From Enterobacter soli ATCC BAA-2102 (GTDB taxonomy: Bacteria; Pseudomonadota; Gammaproteobacteria; Enterobacterales; Enterobacteriaceae): a stretch of 52,123 nucleotides of DNA. The notes beneath the pieces were generated by a model, which was not told the DNA's origin, searched no databases, and saw only the letters and a list, made by a program, of their open reading frames with translations. The translations under genes were made by a program, and so were the position numbers. Within the stretch, counting starts at the first letter, position 1. Each line of letters opens with the position of its first letter. The stretch covers positions 1-52,123 of the forward strand of contig NZ_LXES01000028.1 in assembly GCF_001654845.1 (NCBI RefSeq), given 5' to 3'. Positions 45,269-52,123 of this stretch are shown piece by piece.

Positions 45269-46372
45269 ATGATGAATGACGAAAATTTTTACAATAACGA
45301 AAGCATTCGGGAAGAGTGGCATCAAAACCTTTCTCAGGATGACCCTCACAGCTCCGGCATCCAGTTTGCCCGGCGGGTAAGACTGGCGCGCATGGTGGGG
45401 CTGGGGGCGATGTTTTTCCCCATCTCGGGCGTTCTGGTAACCCATTCTCTTTCTGGCGGCTGGTGGCTACTGCTGGTTGGCTGGGCCTTTGTCTGGCCGC
45501 ATCTTGCCTGGCAACTGGCCTGCCGTGCCTCCGACCCGTTTAACCGTGAAATGTATAACCTGAAGGTCGATGCCATCATCGCAGGGGTATGGATTGGCCT
45601 GATGGGCGTGAACGCACTGCCCACGGCGGCGTTGGTCATGATGATCGGCATGAACATGATGGGCTCTGGCGGCTGCCGCTTGTTCCTTGCGGGGGTGGCA
45701 ATGACCGTATTGACGGCGCTGGCCACGCTGGAAGTCACCGGTCTTGTGATCACCTTTGCCCCTCAGCCACTGGAATGGTGGCTGACGCTCCCCATTTTGG
45801 TGCTTTACCCCATGCTTTTTGCCTGGGTTAGCCATCGCACGGCAATCCGACTGGCCGAACATAAGAGGCGACTGGAGCTGATGAGTACCCGTGATGGCAT
45901 GACCGGCGTGTTTAACCGTCGCCACTGGGAAACGCTGCTGCGTAACGAATTTGAACATTGCCGTCGAAGCCAGCGCACCGCGACAATCTTGCTCATCGAT
46001 ATCGATCACTTTAAGAGCGTTAATGACACCTGGGGGCATGATGTGGGGGATGAGGCAATTATCGCTATCACACGTCAGCTGCAATTGACGCTGCGCGCAG
46101 GTGATTATATCGGCCGTTTTGGCGGCGATGAGTTCGCGGTGATCATGTCGGGTACGACGTCTGAGAGCGCCATTGCGGCCATGTCCCGGGTGCATGAGTG
46201 TTTGACCAAATTATCATTACGCGGCGCGCCTGCCGCGCGGTTGCGAATCAGCGTCGGGGTCGCGCCCTGGGGGCCGCAGTTTGGGCACTATCGTGAATGG
46301 CTGAAAGCGGCGGACGTCGCCTTGTATAAAGCGAAAAATGCCGGACGCGGGCGCACCGAAGTGGCGGCCTGA
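45269..46372 (+). CDS. dgcC: Diguanylate cyclase DgcC (AdrA/YaiC)
   Basis: A 367-residue inner-membrane protein. An N-terminal MASE2 sensor (about 35-185) has several membrane helices, and the GGDEF domain is C-terminal. The active site is GGDEF at 285-289, and the inhibitory RxxD site is RAGD at 276-279. It makes the cyclic-di-GMP that activates cellulose synthesis through BcsA and is normally switched on by CsgD. The ATG at 45269 is the first in frame that makes sense; the codon aligned with the E. coli start is ATA here. It converges with proC, 16 nt apart. Confidence 0.94.
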   Translation: MMNDENFYNNESIREEWHQNLSQDDPHSSGIQFARRVRLARMVGLGAMFFPISGVLVTHSLSGGWWLLLVGWAFVWPHLAWQLACRASDPFNREMYNLKVDAIIAGVWIGLMGVNALPTAALVMMIGMNMMGSGGCRLFLAGVAMTVLTALATLEVTGLVITFAPQPLEWWLTLPILVLYPMLFAWVSHRTAIRLAEHKRRLELMSTRDGMTGVFNRRHWETLLRNEFEHCRRSQRTATILLIDIDHFKSVNDTWGHDVGDEAIIAITRQLQLTLRAGDYIGRFGGDEFAVIMSGTTSESAIAAMSRVHECLTKLSLRGAPAARLRISVGVAPWGPQFGHYREWLKAADVALYKAKNAGRGRTEVAA

Positions 46373-46388
46373 CGCCCGGCAAGCTTTA

Positions 46389-47198
46389 TCAGGACTTACT
46401 GAGTTTCTCTGATTTTTCCATGCATTTTGCCATCGCTTCGATGACGGCAGCACGGAACCCGCGCTCTTCGAGCACACGCACAGCTTCAATCGTTGTGCCG
46501 CCAGGTGAGCACACCATATCTTTCAGCTCACCCGGATGTTTCCCTGTTTCGAGTACCATTTTGGCTGAGCCCATCACGGCCTGAGCGGCAAATTTGTAAG
46601 CCTGAGCGCGCGGCATCCCGCCCAGCACGGCTGCATCTGCCATCGCTTCGATAAACATAAAGACGTACGCAGGCGCAGAACCACTTACACCCACAACCGG
46701 GTGGATCATCGCCTCGGAAATCACTTCTGCTTCACCGAAGCAGCGGAAAATATTCAGCACATCAGCGGTATCTTCCGTGGTGACCAGGGCGTTCGGGGTG
46801 ACCGATGTCATACCGGCGTTAACCAGCGATGGGGTATTTGGCATGGCGCGTACAATTTTACGGTCGTGACCCAGGGCACGGGCCAGCTGGTCCAGAGTGA
46901 CGCCCGCGGCAATCGACACCACCAGGGTATCTTTATTCAGGCTGGAGGTGATCTCGCTCAGGACTTTTATCATGATGTTCGGCTTAACGGCGCCAAAGAC
47001 GATATCAGCCACCTGGGCGACTTCCTGCGCGCTTTCAGCGGCATTGATGCCGTACTCATCACGCAGGGCGGCGACTTTATCCGGTGATGGGGTATAGACC
47101 CAGATCTGCCCTGGCAACACCTGACCGCTGGCGATCAGACCGCCAAGGATCGCTTTGCCCATGTTGCCGCAGCCGATAAAACCGATTTTCTTCTCCAT
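46389..47198 (-). CDS. proC: Pyrroline-5-carboxylate reductase
   Basis: A 269-residue cytoplasmic enzyme reducing pyrroline-5-carboxylate to proline with NADPH, the last step of proline synthesis. The Rossmann motif GFIGCGNMGKAI is at the N-terminus, AAVKP-like GAVKPNIM follows, and the substrate-binding C-terminal domain has VVGVSGSAPAYVF and CSPGGTT. The start at 47198 agrees with E. coli and has GGAG at 8-nt spacing; an ATG one codon earlier is also possible. It is divergent from yaiI. Confidence 0.97.
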   Translation of the reverse strand: MEKKIGFIGCGNMGKAILGGLIASGQVLPGQIWVYTPSPDKVAALRDEYGINAAESAQEVAQVADIVFGAVKPNIMIKVLSEITSSLNKDTLVVSIAAGVTLDQLARALGHDRKIVRAMPNTPSLVNAGMTSVTPNALVTTEDTADVLNIFRCFGEAEVISEAMIHPVVGVSGSAPAYVFMFIEAMADAAVLGGMPRAQAYKFAAQAVMGSAKMVLETGKHPGELKDMVCSPGGTTIEAVRVLEERGFRAAVIEAMAKCMEKSEKLSKS

Positions 47199-47308
47199 CA
47201 TGCCTCTCCGTTCTTATGCGTTGTTGTTTATGATCGATAGCGTTGCGTTATAGCTTAACAACGAAAAGCAGGGGACAATAGTCGGCAATGTCATTATGAG
47301 GAGACAAT

Positions 47309-47767
47309 ATGGCGATTTGGGTTGATGCGGACGCCTGTCCGAACGTGATCAAAGAGATCTTATTCCGTGCCGCCGATCGCGTGCAGATGTCGTTAACGCT
47401 GGTGGCAAACCAGAATATTCGCGTGCCGCCATCCCGGTTCATTCGCGCCATGCGCGTGCCTGCCGGGTTTGATGTGGCAGATAATGAGATTGTGCGTTTG
47501 TGCAGCCCGGGCGACCTGGTGATCACCGCGGATATCCCGCTGGCCGCTGAAGTGCTGGAGAAAGGCGCGGCGGCGCTCAATCCGCGTGGTGAACGCTACT
47601 CGCCGGCAACCATTCGGGAAAAGCTGACGATGCGCGATTTTATGGATACCCTGCGAGCCAGTGGCGTGCAGACCGGCGGGCCGGACAGTTTGTCCCAGCG
47701 CGACCGTCAGCAGTTTGCCGCGGAGCTGGATAAATGGCTGCTGGAAGTGAAGCGCCGCACCGCGTAA
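47309..47767 (+). CDS. yaiI: YaiI/YqxD family protein (DUF188)
   Basis: A 152-residue cytoplasmic protein, the same length as E. coli YaiI. It begins [20 protein letters not shown] and includes [19 protein letters not shown], the acidic motifs of this NYN/PIN-like fold, suggesting a metal-dependent nuclease or RNA-binding role. The true function is unknown. GAGGAG precedes the ATG. It stands between proC and aroL, as in E. coli. Confidence 0.93.
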   Translation: MAIWVDADACPNVIKEILFRAADRVQMSLTLVANQNIRVPPSRFIRAMRVPAGFDVADNEIVRLCSPGDLVITADIPLAAEVLEKGAAALNPRGERYSPATIREKLTMRDFMDTLRASGVQTGGPDSLSQRDRQQFAAELDKWLLEVKRRTA

Positions 47768-47856
47768 TGATAACCATTGTCAATTTGTGGTACAGTGTGG
47801 CATCCACAGGGTTGTCATCACGTACCGCTTTGCAGTAAAGTTAACGCAACATCTTC

Positions 47857-47874
47857 TGCAATCATTTCTTTACA
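47857..47874 (+). promoter_or_regulatory. Candidate TyrR box upstream of aroL
   Basis: TGCAATCATTTCTTTACA fits TGTAAA-N6-TTTACA with a perfect right half and four of six matches on the left. It lies 37 nt before the aroL ATG. In E. coli aroL is repressed by TyrR, and also TrpR, through sites in this region. No clear TrpR site was found. Confidence 0.45.
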
Positions 47875-47911
47875 GTCTTCAGCCATCCGGCATCAAGGGG
47901 AACACCGTTTT

Positions 47912-48436
47912 ATGACCCAACCCATCTTTTTAGTTGGCCCCCGTGGCTGTGGGAAATCCACCGTTGGTCTTGAACTGTCGCGCGTGTGCCACAGTCAGTT
48001 TGTCGACACCGACCACTGGTTACAGACCCATGCCGGACAAAGCATTGCGGAGATTGTCGAGCAGGAAGGCTGGGCCAGTTTTCGTGCACGCGAAACTGCA
48101 ACGCTTGAAGCGGTGACGGCGCCTTCAACGGTGATTGCAACGGGAGGCGGCATTATTCTGGCGGAATATAATCGTCAGTTTATGCGCGAAAAAGGGATTG
48201 TGATTTATCTTTGCGCGCCCGTTTCTACTCTGGTTGGGCGCCTGGAGGCGTTTCCGGAAGAGGGGCAGCGTCCTACCCTGACCGGCAAACCGATAAGCGA
48301 AGAGGTGAGCGAAGTGCTGGCGGAACGCGACGCGTTATACCGTGAGACGGCGCATCATGTTGTCGATGCCTCTTTATCCCCTGAACAGGTTGTCAATTCA
48401 ATCGTGACAGCGCTGCGTCTGGCGTGTGCCAGTTAG
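47912..48436 (+). CDS. aroL: Shikimate kinase II
   Basis: A 174-residue kinase that phosphorylates shikimate in aromatic amino-acid synthesis. The P-loop is GPRGCGKST, the shikimate-binding elements are DTDHW, FRARE and the GGG in ATGGGIIL, and the lid Arg is in RPTLTGKP. The start at 47912 ([10 protein letters not shown]) matches E. coli, with AAGGGGAA upstream; an in-frame ATG 45 codons earlier is not supported. yaiA follows, and aroM after a longer gap, the usual TyrR-controlled group. Confidence 0.96.
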   Translation: MTQPIFLVGPRGCGKSTVGLELSRVCHSQFVDTDHWLQTHAGQSIAEIVEQEGWASFRARETATLEAVTAPSTVIATGGGIILAEYNRQFMREKGIVIYLCAPVSTLVGRLEAFPEEGQRPTLTGKPISEEVSEVLAERDALYRETAHHVVDASLSPEQVVNSIVTALRLACAS

Positions 48437-48482
48437 CGGGCGACTATACTTATAGTTCACTCCCCTGACTTACGGATGAACT

Positions 48483-48674
48483 ATGCCAAACCGACCTCCT
48501 TATCCTCGTCTCGCACGCGTTGTTACCGTTGAAAAAGGTCATCCGGGGCATACCGTGACCTGGTTTCAACTGCGTGCCGATTACCCCAATGCAGATTCGT
48601 TAATCAGTGAGCACGAGACGGAGCAAGAAGCGCTGGATGCCAAGCAGCGCTACGAAGATCCCGAAAAATCCTGA
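48483..48674 (+). CDS. yaiA: Small protein YaiA
   Basis: A 63-residue soluble protein, the same length as E. coli YaiA, with [19 protein letters not shown] and an acidic Glu-rich C-terminal half. Function is unknown. It lies 46 nt after aroL and may be co-transcribed. Confidence 0.92.
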   Translation: MPNRPPYPRLARVVTVEKGHPGHTVTWFQLRADYPNADSLISEHETEQEALDAKQRYEDPEKS

Positions 48675-48780
48675 ATAAAATCTCAAACTGCACATTACCG
48701 TGCCCGAATCACACTTTTCACTCATCGGAAATGTTAAGCAGAGGTTAAAGTTAAGTTATTACAGACGGATTCATAATGGC

Positions 48781-48816
48781 CAGTAGATCTTTACATTTCA
48801 GCGTAAGGATCTACTG
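48781..48816 (+). promoter_or_regulatory. Long stem-loop between yaiA and aroM
   Basis: Bases 48781-48794 pair with 48803-48816 in a 14-bp stem (one G-U pair) around the 8-nt loop ATTTCAGC. No T-run follows directly, so it is unlikely to be a simple terminator. It lies about 95 nt upstream of aroM and could be part of the aroM leader or of a small RNA. Confidence 0.5.
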
Positions 48817-48911
48817 CTACGCTTGGTGCTGTTTTGTTGAAAAAACGAACTGTGCAGCGAAGTGAGTCTGTACCTGTGTGGCCGCTGTGGTAGTAATGGA
48901 AGGCAAACAAA

Positions 48912-49589
48912 ATGAAGGCGACGTTGGCGATCCTCACCATTGGTGTGGTGCCTGTAAGCGAAGTATTACCGCTCTTAACTGAGCATGTCTCTGAACAACA
49001 AATCACCCATCTTAGTCTGTTGGGTAAGATGAGTCGGGAAGAGGTCATGGAAGACTACGCTGTTGAAGAGGGAGAGGATCTCCTGCCGACGTTATTAAGT
49101 GACGGTAAACTGGCGAATGTGTCACGTCAGAAAATCGAGCGCTCGCTTCAGGGTGTCATCGAAGTGCTCGATAATCAGGGTTATGACGTTATTTTACTGA
49201 TGAGTACGGCTCCGATTAAGGGGCTTGTCGCGCGTAATGCCATATTGCTGGAACCCATGCGGATTATTCCGCCGCTGGTGGCCTCGATTGTTGACGGTCA
49301 TCAGGTAGGGGTTATTGTCCCCATTGAGGAGCTGCTGGAAAACCAGGAGGCGAAATGGAGCGCGCTTGAACGAACGCCGTTGTATGCTCTGGCAAACCCC
49401 ATTACGGATAGCGAGGCAAAACTGATCGCGTCCGGGCAGGCGTTGCTTGATAAAGGGGCGGATGTCCTGATCCTGGACTGTCTCGGTTTTCATCAGCATC
49501 ACCGGGATCTTCTGCAAAAAGCCCTTGATGTACCGGTGCTGTTATCTAACGTACTGATGGCGCGTCTGGCATCAGAGCTGCTGGCGTAA
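48912..49589 (+). CDS. aroM: AroM family protein
   Basis: A 225-residue cytoplasmic protein, matching E. coli AroM in length and sequence (start [18 protein letters not shown]). It contains [20 protein letters not shown] near the C-terminus, reminiscent of the Asp/Glu racemase-like fold. In E. coli it is in the TyrR-regulated aroL group; its biochemical function is unknown. AGGCAAA lies just before the ATG. Confidence 0.94.
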   Translation: MKATLAILTIGVVPVSEVLPLLTEHVSEQQITHLSLLGKMSREEVMEDYAVEEGEDLLPTLLSDGKLANVSRQKIERSLQGVIEVLDNQGYDVILLMSTAPIKGLVARNAILLEPMRIIPPLVASIVDGHQVGVIVPIEELLENQEAKWSALERTPLYALANPITDSEAKLIASGQALLDKGADVLILDCLGFHQHHRDLLQKALDVPVLLSNVLMARLASELLA

Positions 49590-49627
49590 TGATTTTGCGT
49601 GACAGGCTATGAGCATGGCCCCTATAG

Positions 49628-49948
<321 letters not shown>

Positions 49949-49955
49949 TTTTTTT

Positions 49956-49992
49956 CCCTCTCCCCTTTGGGGAGAGGGTTAGGGTGAGGGGA
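49956..49992. repeat. Palindromic CCCTCTCC intergenic repeat, copy 3
   Basis: CCCTCTCCCC-TTT-GGGGAGAGGG is a perfect 10-bp stem, followed by TTAGGGTGAGGGGA. It fills the gap between the converging ppnP and rdgC genes, ending 2 nt before the rdgC stop. It is inverted relative to copy 1, as shown by CACCCTAA versus TTAGGGTG. Confidence 0.75.
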
Positions 49993-49994
49993 GA

Positions 49995-50909
49995 TTACCT
50001 CTGCGCTTCTCCGCCGAGGCCTTCCACCAGACTCTGAATTAACGCTGCCAGCTCACCGGTCATCAGGATAAAGTCCGCGTCAAAACGCTGAGCGTAATCT
50101 TCCCGGTCGATATCTTCGTTCTGATCGCGCAGTTCATCGCAGAATTTCAGACGCTTCACGGAGCCGTCATCGCACATGACAAACTGAATGCGCTGCTGCC
50201 AGTCGAGCGCCAGCTTGGTCACCAGCTTGCCTGCTTCGATGTGGACCGCGATTTCATCGCATACCAGATCCTGTTTTTTCGCACGGATCACGCCGCCATC
50301 TTCGAGGATCGCTTTTAATTCTGCTTCATCAAGCAGCTGGAATCCCTGTGGCGCCGCGCCGCTACGCACCCATTCGGTCAGCGTCAGCTCGATAGGGTTT
50401 TCCATCGCCAGAGGAACCACCGGCAGGGAGCCCAGACTCTTACGCAGCAGGGCCAGCGTATCTTCTGCTTTTTTGGCGCTGGCGCAGTCAACCATGATCA
50501 GCCCGTTTACGGTGTCGATCCACATCATCGTCTGGCTAAAACGGCTAAAAGCGCGCGGCAGCAGAGAGTGCAGCACTTCGTCTTTCAGTGAATCTTTTTC
50601 GGTTTTTTTCAGCTTGCGGCCCTGTTCGGCTTCCAGCTTGAAGATCTTCGCTTCGAGCGCCTGCTTCACCACCGGTGAGGGCAGGATCTTCTCTTCTTTA
50701 CGCGCGCAGACAATGATTTGACCCGTGCTGCTGGCGTGGGTCAGCGCATCACTTTGTGAACCCATCGGAGGAACCCAACCGGTTTTTGCCATATCCTGGC
50801 TACCGCAAGGGGTGAAGGTGTAAGCGGCTAACTGTTTTTCCATCTCTTCAGCACGCAGCGAAACGTCGCGGCTAAGACGGTAAACCATCAAATTTTTGAA
50901 CCACAGCAT
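49995..50909 (-). CDS. rdgC: Nucleoid-associated recombination protein RdgC
   Basis: A 304-residue DNA-binding protein (303 in E. coli) that forms a ring-shaped dimer around duplex DNA and limits RecA access. The start at 50909 ([18 protein letters not shown]) matches E. coli; an ATG four codons earlier is disregarded. Basic stretches such as [12 protein letters not shown] and an otherwise acidic profile fit the family. It is divergent from mak, as in E. coli. Confidence 0.96.
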   Translation of the reverse strand: MLWFKNLMVYRLSRDVSLRAEEMEKQLAAYTFTPCGSQDMAKTGWVPPMGSQSDALTHASSTGQIIVCARKEEKILPSPVVKQALEAKIFKLEAEQGRKLKKTEKDSLKDEVLHSLLPRAFSRFSQTMMWIDTVNGLIMVDCASAKKAEDTLALLRKSLGSLPVVPLAMENPIELTLTEWVRSGAAPQGFQLLDEAELKAILEDGGVIRAKKQDLVCDEIAVHIEAGKLVTKLALDWQQRIQFVMCDDGSVKRLKFCDELRDQNEDIDREDYAQRFDADFILMTGELAALIQSLVEGLGGEAQR

Positions 50910-51032
50910 GATAATTTCCACGGCCTTGTCGTTAAATCAGCGGGCATGATAACGAATTGTCGCAGTGCTTGCATTGCTAATCGGGTAACCGGCTTCTACT
51001 CTGTTGATAATCAAAATAATGAGGAGTGTCTT

Positions 51033-51938
51033 GTGCGTATTGGGATTGATTTGGGCGGCACCAAAACCGAAGTCATCGCGCTGAGCGAGCAGGGGGAGCA
51101 ATTGTTTCGCCACCGTCTGCCTACGCCACGTGATGACTATCACCAGACCATCGAGACGATCGCGCATCTGGTCGCCATGGCAGAGCAGGCGACAGGGCAA
51201 ACCGGTACAGTGGGAATGGGCATTCCCGGCTCGATTTCGCCGTACACCGGCGTGGTGAAAAACGCTAACTCCACCTGGCTCAACGGCCAGCCTTTTGATA
51301 AAGATTTGAGCGTGCGCCTTAACCGCGAAGTGCGTCTGGCGAATGATGCCAACTGCCTGGCGGTTTCGGAGGCCATCGATGGGGCGGCCGCAGGTGCGCA
51401 AACGGTGTTTGCGGTGATTATCGGAACAGGGTGTGGCGCAGGCGTGGCTTTTAATGGCCGTTCCCACATTGGCGGTAACGGTACGGCAGGCGAATGGGGG
51501 CATAATCCTCTGCCCTGGATGGACGAAGACGAGCTGAAATATCGCGCTGAAGTGCCGTGCTACTGCGGCAAACAAGGGTGCATCGAGACGTTTATCTCCG
51601 GCACCGGTTTTGCGAAAGACTATCATCGCCTCAGTGGGCAGCCGCTGAAGGGCAACGAGATCATGCGCCTGGTTGAGGAGCACGATCCTGTGGCGGAACT
51701 GGCTCTGAGCCGCTACGAAATGCGACTGGCGAAATCACTGGCGCATGTTGTGAATATTCTCGACCCCGATGTGATTGTCCTGGGGGGAGGAATGAGCAAT
51801 GTTGATCGTCTGTATGCCACGGTGCCTGGTCTGGTGAAACAGTGGGTGTTCGGTGGCGAGTGTGAAACCCCGATCCGCAAAGCGGTGCACGGGGATTCCA
51901 GCGGTGTGCGCGGCGCCGCATGGTTGTGGCCGCAGTAA
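51033..51938 (+). CDS. mak: Fructokinase Mak (manno(fructo)kinase, ROK family)
   Basis: A 301-residue ROK-family sugar kinase. The ATP phosphate motif DLGGTKTEV is at the N-terminus, catalytic Asp in LANDANCLA, and the ROK zinc motif is GHNPLPW with [10 protein letters not shown]. It phosphorylates fructose, mannose or glucose. The start is GTG at 51033 with GAGGAG upstream, as in E. coli; an ATG 29 codons earlier lacks support. A perfect palindromic terminator follows immediately. Confidence 0.95.
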   Translation: MRIGIDLGGTKTEVIALSEQGEQLFRHRLPTPRDDYHQTIETIAHLVAMAEQATGQTGTVGMGIPGSISPYTGVVKNANSTWLNGQPFDKDLSVRLNREVRLANDANCLAVSEAIDGAAAGAQTVFAVIIGTGCGAGVAFNGRSHIGGNGTAGEWGHNPLPWMDEDELKYRAEVPCYCGKQGCIETFISGTGFAKDYHRLSGQPLKGNEIMRLVEEHDPVAELALSRYEMRLAKSLAHVVNILDPDVIVLGGGMSNVDRLYATVPGLVKQWVFGGECETPIRKAVHGDSSGVRGAAWLWPQ

Positions 51939-51942
51939 AAGC

Positions 51943-51968
51943 AAAACAGCAACGTACGTTGCTGTTTT
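51943..51968. terminator. Bidirectional terminator after mak
   Basis: A perfect 26-bp palindrome centred on CGTACG, with arms AAAACAGCAACGT. It carries an A-run on one side and a T-run (TTTTTA) on the other, 5 nt after the mak stop. It could stop transcription from both directions. Confidence 0.85.
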
Positions 51969-51978
51969 TAGTGTTTGC

Positions 51979-52003
51979 ACCCTCTCCCCGTGGGCTGAGG
52001 GAT
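51979..52003. repeat. Degenerate CCCTCTCC palindromic repeat, copy 4
   Basis: CACCCTCTCCCCGTGGGCTG resembles the left half of the other copies, but its right arm has diverged. It is assigned by similarity only. Confidence 0.4.
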
Positions 52004-52105
52004 CACCAGTAATGTTTGTCTTTATTCAGCGATGACATTACGCCATTGAAATAAAAGACTACTAGCGACGCCATGGTCCGGCTGAAAATCGCCGAAGCGT
52101 TTCCT

Positions 52106-52123
52106 GTAGGCCGGGGCGAGGCT
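52106..52123. repeat. Possible start of a REP element at the window edge
   Basis: GTAGGCCGGGGCGAGGCT resembles the GTAGGCCGG terminus of enterobacterial REP palindromes; the rest would lie outside the window. No gene is identified between 52004 and 52123. Confidence 0.35.

Noticed and set aside
49951..49978. T-run plus palindrome after ppnP as an intrinsic terminator
   Set aside because: The T-run precedes the hairpin for rightward transcription and becomes an A-run after it for leftward transcription, so neither orientation gives a canonical terminator; it is treated as an intergenic repeat.

Overview
The window is enterobacterial chromosome. From about 24.7 kb to the end the gene order is that of the Escherichia coli hemB-araJ neighbourhood: tauABCD, hemB, yaiT, iprA, ampH, sbmA, yaiW, yaiY, yaiZ, ddlA, iraP, phoA, psiF, dgcC, proC, yaiI, aroL, yaiA, aroM, ppnP, rdgC, mak. 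The proteins resemble E. coli closely but not identically. Several genes are absent from this position in E. coli K-12, and most of the sequence is fairly GC-rich. Together these suggest Enterobacter, Lelliottia, Leclercia or a close relative; the genus is inferred, not proven. I see no tRNA, rRNA, CRISPR array, transposase, integrase or phage structural gene.

Layout. 1-1.4 kb: a WYL-domain regulator followed by a glycine-zipper protein cut by the window edge. 1.6-7.6 kb: Tat-exported esterase, membrane diguanylate cyclase, AI-2E-family permease, and an atypical arginase-fold protein divergent from a LysR regulator. 7.7-12.3 kb: Bcr/CflA-type exporter, then an M20 amidohydrolase plus MFS importer operon divergent from its probable LysR regulator. 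12.4-14.8 kb: a possible 29-codon ORF and the MetJ-box-preceded mmuP-mmuM pair, which uses S-methylmethionine. 15.4-24.6 kb: a chaperone-usher fimbrial operon laid out like Proteus mr/p (major pilin, second pilin, usher, chaperone, two minor pilins, two-domain tip adhesin with a candidate zinc site). It ends in a translationally coupled EAL phosphodiesterase and is followed by a ToxR-like membrane regulator, a FidL-like partner and a LuxR-type regulator in AT-richer DNA. 24.8-28.2 kb: taurine uptake and desulfonation. 28.3-30 kb: a two-domain acyltransferase resembling the bifunctional ornithine-lipid synthase OlsF. 30.1-52 kb: the conserved core listed above, with an additional MdtG-like exporter between ddlA and iraP.

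How the genes work together. Cyclic-di-GMP is a recurring theme: two diguanylate cyclases (2.5 kb and dgcC) and one EAL phosphodiesterase attached to the fimbrial operon. Sulfur acquisition appears twice (mmuPM and tauABCD). Phosphate starvation controls phoA, and probably psiF, through a clear Pho box. The best candidates for under-described biology are the fimbrial/EAL/ToxR-FidL/LuxR module and the WYL cassette at the left edge. Neither can be called novel from sequence alone.
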